Shown here: positions 17,715-26,725 of the stretch, one piece after another
Layout of the letters: every line of letters starts with the position of its first letter
Numbering within the stretch: the stretch's first letter is position 1
Source: an uncultured Bacteroidales bacterium
GTDB lineage: Bacteria > Bacteroidota > Bacteroidia > Bacteroidales > Tenuifilaceae
Reading direction: 5' to 3'
Length of the DNA: 39,280 nt
Assembly: GCA_937915475.1 (NCBI GenBank)
Contig: CALGIR010000023.1
Coordinates: 1-39,280 of the forward strand
Position numbers and translations under genes: made by a program
The notes under the pieces: generated by a model
The model's database searches: none
Seen by the model: only the letters and a program-made list of their open reading frames with translations
Told to the model about the DNA's origin: nothing

Positions 17715-18751
17715 AAATAACAATATTACAAAATGAAGATCCCTCATCTTCAAAGAAGTGGGAATTGAGTTGTGAGAAGGCAAAAATTGACTACAATGTT
17801 ATAGATTTGACATCGGCCGATTGGTATGAGCAAATTAGCAAAACCGAATCCAATATTTTCCTTCTCAAACCACCAGGGGAAACTTTTAAATTCAAGCACT
17901 TATACGATGAGCGATTATACGTGATCAGTGAAGTAATGAATAAATTTACATTTCCCAGTTACAAGGAAGTTTTAATTTATGAAAATAAAATAATGCTCTC
18001 TGCCTTTTTAAAAGGAGCACAAATACCCATGCCCGAAACCTGGGTTTTTTATAATAAAGCTAACGCTATTGAATTTGCAGAAGCATCTAATTTGCCAATT
18101 GTTGCTAAAACAGGTATTGGTGCATCTGGTACAGGAGTAAAAATTATTAGGACAAGAAAAGAACTTCAAAACTATGTTAAAACTGCTTTTAGTAAGGGTA
18201 TTAAAAGAAGATTAGGGCCAAATCGGAATACAGGAAACCTAAAAAGTTGGTCAAAGAAAGCATTTGGAAGTCCAATATTTCTCTTTAATAAAATTAAAAA
18301 ATATTGGAAAATATATAAAGATGCTCAAAAAGGGTTTGTATTATTTCAGGAATATATACCCCATGAGTTTGAGTGGAGAGTTGTACGAATTGGAGATGCC
18401 TGGTTTGGTCATCAAAAAACGAAGTATGGAGATAAGGCCAGCGGAACAAAAGGGATTGATTATATTCCACCGCCACTCGATTTATTAAACTTTTGCAGAA
18501 ACATTTGCGAAAAGCACAATTTTACATCAATGGCACTAGATATTTTCGAACATCCTACCAAAGGTTTTGTAGTAAATGAATTACAAACAATATTTGGGCA
18601 TGCTCAAGATCATATTTTAAAGGTAGATGGCGAAATGGGACGATATGTTTATAATAATGGGTGGCATTTTGAGAAAGGCGATTTTAATACCAACGAGTCG
18701 TATGATTTGCGATTAAGAGCTGCAATTGAACTATATGAAAAAGGAATATAA
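17711..18751 (+). CDS. ATP-grasp ligase (RimK-like)
   Basis: A 346-residue ATP-grasp enzyme. VAKTGIGASGTGV (131-143) is the flexible glycine-rich ATP loop, and FVVNELQTIFGH near the C-terminus holds the Glu/Asn metal ligands. Such enzymes join a carboxylate to an amine through an acyl-phosphate. Next to the asparagine-synthetase-like gene, it suggests attachment of an amino acid or similar group to a glycan precursor. The C-terminal FNTNESYDLRLRAA motif is echoed in a remnant at 18953-19039, showing that a second related gene once followed. Substrates are unknown. Confidence 0.83.
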   Translation: MKITILQNEDPSSSKKWELSCEKAKIDYNVIDLTSADWYEQISKTESNIFLLKPPGETFKFKHLYDERLYVISEVMNKFTFPSYKEVLIYENKIMLSAFLKGAQIPMPETWVFYNKANAIEFAEASNLPIVAKTGIGASGTGVKIIRTRKELQNYVKTAFSKGIKRRLGPNRNTGNLKSWSKKAFGSPIFLFNKIKKYWKIYKDAQKGFVLFQEYIPHEFEWRVVRIGDAWFGHQKTKYGDKASGTKGIDYIPPPLDLLNFCRNICEKHNFTSMALDIFEHPTKGFVVNELQTIFGHAQDHILKVDGEMGRYVYNNGWHFEKGDFNTNESYDLRLRAAIELYEKGI

Positions 18752-19039
18752 AATTCTTATAACAGTACCAGCTTCTACAGCTCGTGGGGGAATAACCAAC
18801 TATTATCAGGTTTTACGAAACGAGTTCTCTTCAAATATCGAATATTTTGAGCGTGGAGCTCGAACATGGCCCCTACGCAAAGGGGTAATTACTGAGCTTA
18901 TTCGTGCATGGAAGGATTTTAAAGCATTCAAAAAAAGAGTAGAGAGAAGAAATGGGTTTTTGGACTCAGCAATTTTAATACAAACAAATCGTATGATTTG
19001 CGGTTGAGTTATATTTTAGGTTTATACAATGCAAAATAA
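18735..19039 (+). pseudogene. Scar: 5' fragment of a GT4 gene fused to 3' fragment of an ATP-grasp gene
   Basis: From the ATG at 18735, about 70 codons (KILITVPASTARGGITNYY, then IEYFERGARTWP) match the N-terminus of the full glycosyltransferase at 19029 (KILVLVPSPNSAGGVAHYH, then VKYFNRGVRN). The homology stops near 18945. From about 18953, in another frame, the DNA encodes WVFGLSNFNTNKSYDLRL and on to a stop at 19037-19039. That matches the C-terminus of the ATP-grasp protein at 17711 (WHFEKGDFNTNESYDLRL). The open frame from the ATG runs to 19007 but its end is out-of-frame ATP-grasp text. Both junctions keep the ancestral overlap of ATP-grasp stop and GT start (17 bp and 11 bp). Confidence 0.88.
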
Positions 19040-20129
19040 CAAAATATTAGTTCTTGTTCCATCACCTAACTCGGCTGGTGGTGTAGCGCATTACCATCAG
19101 AAGTTGCGTCCACATTTTGGTTCACATGTAAAGTATTTTAATAGGGGTGTACGCAATCAGCAATCGTGGATAAGTAGGGCAATGTTTCCCATTACTCAAA
19201 CTACTGATATTGTTTGTTTCTTCGCTTTAATGCTTTTTGGTAATTACTCCCTTATACATTTTAACACTTCATTTGGTAAAACTGGAATTATTAGAGATGC
19301 ATTTTTTATTAGAATAGTACAATTATTCAAAAGGAGGTATATAGTTTTTTTTAGAGGTATCGACTTTACAGTTATTGACTGGATTGAAGCAAAGCGTTGG
19401 AATCTTTTTAAAAGCACATTCCTTAAGGCCAATCAAATATGGGTATTATCGAACCTTATGAAGAAGAAGGTACAAGATTGGAAATACAGGGACGATGTAA
19501 TTATTGAAACTACAATGGTTGATTCGACACTTTTAAAGGATTTCGATTTTGAGAGTATCGTTCAAAAGTTCCAAAAGTCAAAACCTTTCGAGATTATTTT
19601 CCTTTCAAGGGTTGAGAGAGGTAAGGGTATTTATGAGGCTATTGACGCCTTCCGAATTTTAAACAAGAAATTTCGCAATACTGTTTTCCGTATTTATGGT
19701 GATGGTTCCGAAAAACGAAAAGTTTTGGAATATGTTGGTAAAGATCTCAATAACACTATATTTATTGAGGGCTTTGTTTATGGTGCTGGCAAAGTGCAAG
19801 CCTTCTCATCTGCACACCTCTACCTATTTCCCTCCTATGCCGAAGGTTTACCCAACTCATTGTTGGAGGCAATAGCATTTGGTTTACCTGTAGTAACCAG
19901 CAATGTTGGGGGTATCCCCGATTTTTTCAAACAACCACAAATGGGATGCATTACCAGCGACATAACCCCTAAGGTATTGTCCAATTTAATGGAGCAAATA
20001 ATAACTGATACGAATAAATGTGCGGAAATTAGCAGTTATAATTATTCTTATGCAAAGAATAATTTTTATGCAGAAAGAGTAGCAGAAAGAGTAAAGAGTC
20101 ATTATAAAAATATCATAAATGCAAAGTAA
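19029..20129 (+). CDS. Family 4 glycosyltransferase
   Basis: A 366-residue, complete GT-B enzyme. FLSRVERGKGIYEAIDAF marks the start of the donor-binding domain, and SYAEGLPNSLLEAIAFGLPV contains the GT4 E-x7-E motif. The NYSLIHFNTSFGKTG segment is typical of GT4 enzymes of this group. The truncated gene just upstream is a diverged paralog of its first 70 residues. Its ATG overlaps the stop of the ATP-grasp remnant by 11 bp, and its own end overlaps the next gene by 11 bp. The sugar transferred is unknown. Confidence 0.88.
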   Translation: MQNNKILVLVPSPNSAGGVAHYHQKLRPHFGSHVKYFNRGVRNQQSWISRAMFPITQTTDIVCFFALMLFGNYSLIHFNTSFGKTGIIRDAFFIRIVQLFKRRYIVFFRGIDFTVIDWIEAKRWNLFKSTFLKANQIWVLSNLMKKKVQDWKYRDDVIIETTMVDSTLLKDFDFESIVQKFQKSKPFEIIFLSRVERGKGIYEAIDAFRILNKKFRNTVFRIYGDGSEKRKVLEYVGKDLNNTIFIEGFVYGAGKVQAFSSAHLYLFPSYAEGLPNSLLEAIAFGLPVVTSNVGGIPDFFKQPQMGCITSDITPKVLSNLMEQIITDTNKCAEISSYNYSYAKNNFYAERVAERVKSHYKNIINAK

Positions 20130-21273
20130 AGCGCTAAAAAAGTTGTTAAACTATATTGAAAAAGAAAACTATATAGGGTGGGATCCATATGACACATTGA
20201 ATTCTTTTATAAAGTTTAATTACTTTGGGATGTTTTTTTCTGCCTTAGCAATACAGTTTCAAAAGCGAAATCCAATAAACATTAGGCCCTTACTAGGTAT
20301 AAAAAAGGGATACAATCCCAAAGGGATGGGGCTGCTCCTGAAAGCTTACTCAATTCTCTACTCAAAAACTAGAGATAAAGCCTATTTGGAGAGAGCAACC
20401 TATTTGTTTAATTGGCTAAAAAACAATTACTCTAAAGGTTATTCTGGCTATGCATGGGGTTATAATTTCGATTGGGCTTCGCCTGGCAGCTACCTAAAAG
20501 CCTATACACCATCGGTTGTAGTTACCTCCTTTGTTACCGATGGTATTTTCGAATATTATAAAATCACAAACGATAGCAGTGCCCGAGAAATATTGCAAAG
20601 CGCAGCTAGCTATGTTTTGAACGATATCCCTTGTACTGAGTTTTCAGAAGGGATTTGTTTTTCGTACACCCATCTTTCAAAGGGTGCCTGTTACAACGCA
20701 AGCCTTTTAGCTGCTGAAATTTTAGCTAGAGCCGATTTTGTAAATAAAACAAGTAAGCATACAGCAACAATCAATCGGGCCATTGATTTTGTCCTATCTA
20801 AGCAGAAAGAAGACGGAGCATGGTGGTATAGCTACGATTCCGTTACAAATACCGAAAGAAAACAAATAGATTTCCATCAGGGCTTCGTATTAGTTTCATT
20901 AAATAACCTAATTCAACTTACGGACAACCCTGACGTTAAGGTTAAGCAAGCAATAAAAAAGGGATTAGAATTCTATCGAACGAATCAGTTTTTTGATAAC
21001 GGGCAATCGTTGTGGCGAATTCCGCACAGATGGCCCACTGAAATTCATAATCAAAGCCAAGGAATTATTACTTTCTCGAAATTAAAAGAATACAACCCAG
21101 AATATTATAATTTCGCCAAAACAGTTGCCAATTGGACAATAGAAAACATGCAATCATCACAAGGCTATTTTTATTATCGGAAAAATAGATTGTTAACAAA
21201 TAAAATTTCCTATATGCGCTGGTCACAAGCATGGATGATGTTGGCTTTAACAGAATTGATTGTAAATGAATAG
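20119..21273 (+). CDS. VpsJ-like polysaccharide biosynthesis protein (six-hairpin fold)
   Basis: A 384-residue protein resembling the VpsJ-like group, which has an alpha/alpha toroid (six-hairpin glycosidase) fold. The group's GYAWGYNFDW motif is at residues about 110-119. Repeating helical segments follow, such as INRAIDFVLSKQKEDGAWWY and QAIKKGLEFYRTNQFFDNGQ, with conserved Trp/His pairs (WRIPHRWPTE and RWSQAWMM). There is no signal peptide, unlike secreted lyases. The biochemical role of this family in exopolysaccharide operons is not settled; epimerase or glycosidase-like activity is possible. It overlaps both neighbours. Confidence 0.68.
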   Translation: MQSKALKKLLNYIEKENYIGWDPYDTLNSFIKFNYFGMFFSALAIQFQKRNPINIRPLLGIKKGYNPKGMGLLLKAYSILYSKTRDKAYLERATYLFNWLKNNYSKGYSGYAWGYNFDWASPGSYLKAYTPSVVVTSFVTDGIFEYYKITNDSSAREILQSAASYVLNDIPCTEFSEGICFSYTHLSKGACYNASLLAAEILARADFVNKTSKHTATINRAIDFVLSKQKEDGAWWYSYDSVTNTERKQIDFHQGFVLVSLNNLIQLTDNPDVKVKQAIKKGLEFYRTNQFFDNGQSLWRIPHRWPTEIHNQSQGIITFSKLKEYNPEYYNFAKTVANWTIENMQSSQGYFYYRKNRLLTNKISYMRWSQAWMMLALTELIVNE

Positions 21274-22432
21274 AGGTAAAACTGGCGCATTAATAATCGA
21301 AGGCCACGTTCAAGGTCTTTCAAATACTCGCTCGCTTGGCGAGGCGGGTATTCCGGTATATGTAGTGGATAAAAACGCTTGCATAGCGGCTAAATCAAAA
21401 TATTGTCAAAAATTCTTTATTTGTCCGGATTTTCAAACTGATGCTTTTGCTGATTTCCTCATTGAATTGGCGCAAAAAGAAGGAATAAACGGCTGGGTTT
21501 TAATCCCATCAAACGACCATGCTGTTTACACCATTTCAAAGCATAAAACCAAGTTAGAGGAGTTTTATAAAGTAATAACACCAGGCCTTGATATAATTGA
21601 AAATATATACGATAAGTCAACCCTTTTAGATATTGCTAAAAGCAGGGGTATTCCAATTCCTAAAACACAATATTTAAAAACAAATCAGGAGCAATTAAAT
21701 GGCTTGAACTTTCCTGTTTTAACCAAGGGTAGGTTTGGCCTTTCTTTTTATAGGGTAACAGGTAAAAAGGCTTTTTTTGCAAACAATCAAGTCGAGTTGC
21801 AAGCGCAACTAAAGGAGATTGAGCAAAAGTTTAGCCTCGAAAAAACTTTTACTCAAGAGCTTATTCCCTTTGATGGTTCAAACAAAACAGTTTCATTCAC
21901 CGCATTTTGCGTTGATGGAGAGATTAAAGCCCACTGGATGGGAGTGAAGCTTAGGGAGCATCCAATTCAGTTTGGCACTGCAACCTTTGCAAAAAGTGTT
22001 TTTATTCAGGAGTGTTTAAACCAATCTATCCCATTGCTTAAAACGCTTAAATATACAGGAGTTTGTGAGGTGGAGTATTTAAAAGATCCAAGAGATAATG
22101 AATACAAACTTATCGAGATTAATGCCCGCACATGGCTGTGGGTTGGCTTGGCAAAAGCATGTGGGGTTGATTATGCAAAAATGATTTATGATTATGTTAA
22201 CGGGGATTCAGATTTCCAGATAACAACCTATCAACAAAACAGGTATTGGTATAACCCAATTACTGATATTGTTTTTTCAATTATTGGAATTATTAAGGGC
22301 AAGGTATCGTTAACAGAATATTTTAAGTCGGTTTTTGCAAGAAAAAAAACAAACGCACTCTTTTCATCAACAGATATAAAGCCAGGTTTTGCATATATCT
22401 TCAATCTATTGCAATTTTATAAAAGTCGATGA
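21266..22432 (+). CDS. ATP-grasp protein (carbamoyl-phosphate-synthetase-like)
   Basis: A 388-residue ATP-grasp enzyme, different from the RimK-like one at 17711. It begins with a Rossmann-like pre-ATP domain (GALIIEGHVQGLSNTRSLGE). FPVLTKGRFG near 149-158 provides the ATP-binding lysine, and GVCEVEYL plus LIEINARTW (about 266-290) carry the metal-binding Glu and Asn. This group is often annotated as a carboxylate-amine ligase. With the asparagine-synthetase-like protein it makes three predicted ATP-dependent amide-forming enzymes in 6 kb. It overlaps its neighbours by 8 and 4 bp, so it is co-translated with them. Confidence 0.82.
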   Translation: MNRGKTGALIIEGHVQGLSNTRSLGEAGIPVYVVDKNACIAAKSKYCQKFFICPDFQTDAFADFLIELAQKEGINGWVLIPSNDHAVYTISKHKTKLEEFYKVITPGLDIIENIYDKSTLLDIAKSRGIPIPKTQYLKTNQEQLNGLNFPVLTKGRFGLSFYRVTGKKAFFANNQVELQAQLKEIEQKFSLEKTFTQELIPFDGSNKTVSFTAFCVDGEIKAHWMGVKLREHPIQFGTATFAKSVFIQECLNQSIPLLKTLKYTGVCEVEYLKDPRDNEYKLIEINARTWLWVGLAKACGVDYAKMIYDYVNGDSDFQITTYQQNRYWYNPITDIVFSIIGIIKGKVSLTEYFKSVFARKKTNALFSSTDIKPGFAYIFNLLQFYKSR

Positions 22433-23607
22433 AATATCCCTACTATAATCCAAACCTAAGGTTTCTTGATTTGTGGAGAGCCCTTTTTTTATCCAAATCA
22501 GATGCAGAGGATAGAATTATTGGTTATTTCGAAGAATTGACGGGGAAGAAACATATTCTAATTACAAACTCATGTAGATCGGCTCTATATTTAGCATATA
22601 AAAGTATAGGAAAAAAAGGAGAGGTAATTACATCTCCTTTAACCTGTAAAGTAGCCATTGATCCAATAGTTGAATTGGGTAATTCTCCCGTTTTTGCAGA
22701 TGTTAGCACGAAAGATTTAAACATTGAAATTAATGATATTGAGCATAGGGTAAACAGCAAAACTATAGCAATACAGGCCATTCATTTTGGGGGTGTTTCA
22801 TGTAATTTGAACAGTATTTATGAACTTGCAAAAAAGAATAATCTTTTGATTATTGAGGATTGTGCTCAATCACTTGGGGCTAAATATAAAAATGGTTACA
22901 CAGGTTCATATGGTGATATTGCCTGTTTTTCATTAATTAAAAATGTATACGGTATAGGTGGGGGTATTTTAGCAACCGATTCAATAGAGTTTTTTAGTAA
23001 AGCAAAGGATTTGCTCTCAAACGCAAAAACCACACCTAAAAGACTGGCTTATTATAGAGTTTTAAGAAATATTTTAGAATCAAAAAGCAATAACTTTTTC
23101 TTCAAATTGGCAATCAAATTAATTTATTCCTTAAAAGGAGGTGTAAAAAGTTATAAAACAGTCACAAACCAAATATTTAATATTTCAGCCATAGAAGTTA
23201 AAATAGCATCAATACAAATAAACAGGCTAGGTAAGCTTCATAATATGAGAGTTGGTATTGGCAAAAGTTATTACGATTCTTTAGTTAGGCATAGTCTTCT
23301 TCATAACAATGGTTATGATCCAGTACTAAGTTCTTTCACAAAGTTTTACTTATACAATAATAAAATCAACAGTAAAACGCTCACTGCTTCTTTAGCTAAA
23401 CAAGGTATTGAAGCGATGCATCTTGAGCATAAACATGGTGGTGGCTATCAAGAGCCATTAATATCAAAGGAAACAGCAATTGATAATGGGCTACATAATT
23501 ATTTAAGAGTTCACGATTCGTTAATTTCACTTCCCTTGACAGAAAGAATGTTAGAGGAAGATGTGCTTTACATTACTAAAAAATTGAAAACAATTATTGA
23601 TGGATAA
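22429..23607 (+). CDS. DegT/DnrJ/EryC1/StrS aminotransferase 3
   Basis: A 392-residue PLP-dependent aminotransferase and the third DegT family member in the operon. The aldimine lysine is K171 in IACFSLIKNVYGIGGG, and LIIEDCAQSLGAKY (140-153) is the cofactor loop. Its N-terminus (LWRALFLSKSDAED) and the long insert after residue 195 differ from the other two, so it belongs to another subgroup. It may provide an amino group for the neighbouring ATP-grasp ligase. It overlaps the DUF354 gene by 8 bp. Confidence 0.87.
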   Translation: MKYPYYNPNLRFLDLWRALFLSKSDAEDRIIGYFEELTGKKHILITNSCRSALYLAYKSIGKKGEVITSPLTCKVAIDPIVELGNSPVFADVSTKDLNIEINDIEHRVNSKTIAIQAIHFGGVSCNLNSIYELAKKNNLLIIEDCAQSLGAKYKNGYTGSYGDIACFSLIKNVYGIGGGILATDSIEFFSKAKDLLSNAKTTPKRLAYYRVLRNILESKSNNFFFKLAIKLIYSLKGGVKSYKTVTNQIFNISAIEVKIASIQINRLGKLHNMRVGIGKSYYDSLVRHSLLHNNGYDPVLSSFTKFYLYNNKINSKTLTASLAKQGIEAMHLEHKHGGGYQEPLISKETAIDNGLHNYLRVHDSLISLPLTERMLEEDVLYITKKLKTIIDG

Positions 23608-24613
23608 TAAATCTGCAAAAACCATTTGGTTCGATTTTACAAACGTTCCTCACGTTAACTTTTTACTGCCAATTATTAAGCATTTCGATCACTTAAACCA
23701 CGTATATTCTATTCGTGACTTTGCCGAAACAAAGAGTTTATTTGAGAAACTTATAGCTAGAGAGTATCTTTTAATTGGAAAGCATAAGGGACAAAGCAAA
23801 ATACTTAAGGTTCTAGGTTCTGTTAATAGAACTTTTAAGTTGCAAAACAGCCTCCCGAAATTCGACATTAAAATCTCAGTTGGCGGGGACTCATCAAGCG
23901 TAGTTGCAAAACTCAGAGGAAAAAAATCAATCACATTCGACGATAACGAAAAAGCGCCAAATTGGAGATATAGTAGATTTTCTGATCTAGCGTTTTGGCC
24001 AGATGTAATAGATAGAAAGGTGTTGCTTAAGCAGGGTTTTAAAAAAAATAAATTATTTCAGTACTCAGGCTTTAAGGAAGATTTATATTTGGCAGACTAC
24101 AAACCTGATGAAACTTTTCTTAGTACACTTCCATTTGAGAAATACGTTGTTGTTCGTCCTGAAAATATCCAAGCAAATTATGTTGACGGGCAAAATTCTA
24201 TAGTTCCTTTACTCCTTAATTCTCTTGAAAAGTTAAATAAAAACATATTGTATTTACCCAGGTATAAGCATGATATAGAATATGCTAAAAATATTAGTAA
24301 TTTATTTACGCCAACTGCAGCCCTAAACGGACTTGATGTTTGTTATAATGCTGAGGCGGTTTTCACAGGAGCGGGTACTATGGCTCGTGAGGCGGCTTGT
24401 ATGGGTGTTCCCGCATTTTCATTTTATACGGGAAAGGAATTGCTAACAGTTGATAAAAAGATGATTGACCAAGAATGGATATACTTTTCAAGAAACCATT
24501 CTGATTTAATTGAAAAATTTAAGACATCCTTAAAAAGGGCTCCAAACTTAGAGCGTCCGAAAGAAGTAAAAAAACAAATTTTAGCAAAGCTCGATGATTT
24601 TATAGGCGCATAA
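23600..24613 (+). CDS. DUF354 protein (GT-B-like)
   Basis: About 337 residues from the ATG at 23600 (a TTG lies one codon earlier). IWFDFTNVPHVNFLLPIIKH is the signature start of DUF354 proteins, which have a glycosyltransferase GT-B-like fold related to UDP-GlcNAc 2-epimerases. GAGTMAREAACMGVPAFSFY near the C-terminus fits the donor-binding glycine/glutamate region. The role is not established; a transferase or epimerase acting on an NDP-sugar is the simplest reading. This is the last gene of the tight operon, and the next 676 bp have no convincing gene. Confidence 0.8.
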   Translation: MDNKSAKTIWFDFTNVPHVNFLLPIIKHFDHLNHVYSIRDFAETKSLFEKLIAREYLLIGKHKGQSKILKVLGSVNRTFKLQNSLPKFDIKISVGGDSSSVVAKLRGKKSITFDDNEKAPNWRYSRFSDLAFWPDVIDRKVLLKQGFKKNKLFQYSGFKEDLYLADYKPDETFLSTLPFEKYVVVRPENIQANYVDGQNSIVPLLLNSLEKLNKNILYLPRYKHDIEYAKNISNLFTPTAALNGLDVCYNAEAVFTGAGTMAREAACMGVPAFSFYTGKELLTVDKKMIDQEWIYFSRNHSDLIEKFKTSLKRAPNLERPKEVKKQILAKLDDFIGA

Positions 24614-25289
24614 TTATCCAGAATGGTTATTTGGCATCCAAAACGCTAAAAAGTTAATGTAACAGTTTTTTTGTGCTATAGCAATCTTTCCTTCCGCAAT
24701 AAACGTGCTCCACTGGTGAATATTATTGGGATATAAAATGAGTGTATAGTCAGATTGCTTCGTCGCACAGAACGCTCCTCGCAATGACGGGATAAATACA
24801 TGCGTCATTGCGATCCCGACGTCCTTTGTCGGGAGAAGCAACCGAGAACGAAGTTCGAGTTCGACGCAGTCAATCTTTCTTTCCGCAGTGGCCTTATTCG
24901 TAAATAATTAGGTTAGCAAATATGGGAACAGACAGGCAGGCAATAGACGGGTATCTCGTGCAGTAGGTTTCCCCTACAGAGCCTGTCCCGATGCAATCGG
25001 GAGGGTGGGAATGGCAGGGTAAAGTTGAAAAAAAGTTCGTTTTGTTAAAATTATTTCTTGGTAAATACTGGGAAACAATTAAAGAATTAAAAAGTAAAGG
25101 GGAAAGCAGTAAAAGATTAGTTTTGAAAAAGGAATTTAATTTCATCCAATAAAATTATCTGTTTATTCCCACCATTTGTATGCACAGCAGTCCGACCAGC
25201 AAATGGGATAGCAAAGACCTATGGCAAACCTACAACTATAGTATTATCATTTTTGCGGACAAAAAAGTTAGTATCATAACACACTAAAA
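24614..25289. repeat. Intergenic region with palindromic repeats and a possible gene remnant
   Basis: A reverse-oriented palindromic element lies at 24751-24791 (AGATTGCTTCGTCGCA to CGCAATGACGGG). A forward one begins at 24803 with the TCCCGAC/GTCGGGA hairpin loop at 24814-24834, and a further 30-bp palindromic piece interrupts its right arm near 24841-24870. The spacer CGTAAATAATTAGG and GGGAACAGACAG follow near 24900-24935. From 24991 to 25152 a 53-codon open frame (GKYWETIKELKSKGESSK in its middle) may be the tail of a decayed gene; I cannot name it. CCATTTG at about 25173 and CAAATGG at about 25200 form inverted arms. CATTTTTG at 25248-25255 is a weak candidate -7 box for the MBOAT gene. 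Confidence 0.6.
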
Positions 25290-26720
25290 ATGCTTTTTAA
25301 CTCATTTATATTTTTTATATTTCTTGGAGCGGTTCTGCCACTCTACTATTTCTTGCCTAGGAAGGCGAAAAACCCTCTCCTTCTTATTGCGAGCTATATT
25401 TTCTATGGCTACTGGGATTATCGTTTTGTTGGTCTTTTGATACTATCTACACTTGTCGATTTTTTTGTAGGCAAAGCGTTATTTAAAGCAACCGTACAAA
25501 AATATAGAAAACAACTCTTGATAATCAGTATGCTTGTAAACCTGAGCATATTGGGTTTCTTTAAATATTTTGGCTTCTTTGTAGACTCGTTCGCCCATAT
25601 AGTCTCAGCATTTGGAGGCAATCTTGACTATCTTCATCTTAATATTATACTTCCAGTCGGGATATCGTTTTACACTTTTCAGACCATGTCCTACACAATT
25701 GATATTTACCGGAAAAAGATAGATGCAACAGATAACTTTATTGATTTTGCGGTTTTTGTTGCCTTTTTCCCGCAATTGGTAGCTGGTCCCATTGAGCGAG
25801 CTAAAAACCTACTTCCTCAGATACATAAAACACCTCTCCCCAGTAAATCACAGGTAGAAAAAGGTCTTGTTCTAATTGTTACTGGTTTATTTAAAAAGGT
25901 CATGATTGGGGATACGATTGGACGGTTTGTAGATCATGTTTTTGCACAACCCAACCTTTATCATTCCCCAGAATTACTAATAGCTCTTTTGCTTTTTTCA
26001 ATTCAAATTTATGCCGATTTTTCTGGCTATAGCAGTATTGCAAGGGGTACAGCAAAGTTACTGGGTATCGAATTAATGAAGAACTTCGAGCAACCTTACC
26101 TGTCTAGGAACATAACAGAGTTTTGGCACAGATGGCATATTTCGTTATCAACCTGGTTGAAAGATTACTTGTACATTTCTTTGGGTGGTAATAGGATAGG
26201 GATAAAACGCACATATATAAATTTAATGATTACAATGCTTTTAGGCGGCTTATGGCATGGTGCATCATGGAATTTTGTTATTTGGGGTGGCTTACATGGC
26301 GTTTTTTTAGCTTTCCACAAGTATATGTTAAAAGGGAAAAAAATAGATGATAGAATTCAATACAAAGGAGTCAAAGATCTTTTAAAGCAGGGTTTTTTTA
26401 TTTTATCAACATATATTCTAATATTATTTACCTGGTTGTTTTTCAGGGCAACAGATTTTGAAACTGTATCAATTTTTATAACCAAAATGGTTGTTTGGGA
26501 ACCTAGCGAATTTACTGGTCAATTAGTCATTATTGCTTTGGTGTATTATTTAATAGTTTTTATTTATGATGTTGCCGAATACTATACGCAAAGGCACACA
26601 TTTTTACTAACCATAAAATCAAAAGCATTTGTTTATGGTATTCTTGCAGCAATGTTTTTTGTTACTATGGCTTTTTTATTACAATCAGAACCGTTGCCAT
26701 TTGTATATTTTCAGTTTTAA
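25290..26720 (+). CDS. MBOAT O-acyltransferase (AlgI-like)
   Basis: A 476-residue multi-spanning inner-membrane protein of the MBOAT family, which moves acetyl groups across the membrane for O-acetylation of exported polysaccharides. SYTIDIYRKKIDATDNFIDF, VAGPIERAKNLLPQ and NITEFWHRWHISLSTWLKDY are the family blocks. H323 in GGLWHGASWNFVIWGGLHG is the conserved active-site histidine of AlgI-type proteins, with H336 after it. The length is typical. A separate transcription unit is likely, because 676 bp of noncoding DNA precede it. It is paired with the SGNH-like gene 5 bp downstream. Confidence 0.93.
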   Translation: MLFNSFIFFIFLGAVLPLYYFLPRKAKNPLLLIASYIFYGYWDYRFVGLLILSTLVDFFVGKALFKATVQKYRKQLLIISMLVNLSILGFFKYFGFFVDSFAHIVSAFGGNLDYLHLNIILPVGISFYTFQTMSYTIDIYRKKIDATDNFIDFAVFVAFFPQLVAGPIERAKNLLPQIHKTPLPSKSQVEKGLVLIVTGLFKKVMIGDTIGRFVDHVFAQPNLYHSPELLIALLLFSIQIYADFSGYSSIARGTAKLLGIELMKNFEQPYLSRNITEFWHRWHISLSTWLKDYLYISLGGNRIGIKRTYINLMITMLLGGLWHGASWNFVIWGGLHGVFLAFHKYMLKGKKIDDRIQYKGVKDLLKQGFFILSTYILILFTWLFFRATDFETVSIFITKMVVWEPSEFTGQLVIIALVYYLIVFIYDVAEYYTQRHTFLLTIKSKAFVYGILAAMFFVTMAFLLQSEPLPFVYFQF

Positions 26721-26725
26721 ACACG

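Noticed and set aside
18264..18488. Alternative + strand frame of 74 codons inside the ATP-grasp gene
   Set aside because: It is a shadow frame within a well-supported gene with no motif of its own.
24614..25145. Minus-strand open frames of 75-83 codons in the intergenic region
   Set aside because: They read through palindromic repeats and have no family motifs, good starts or partners.
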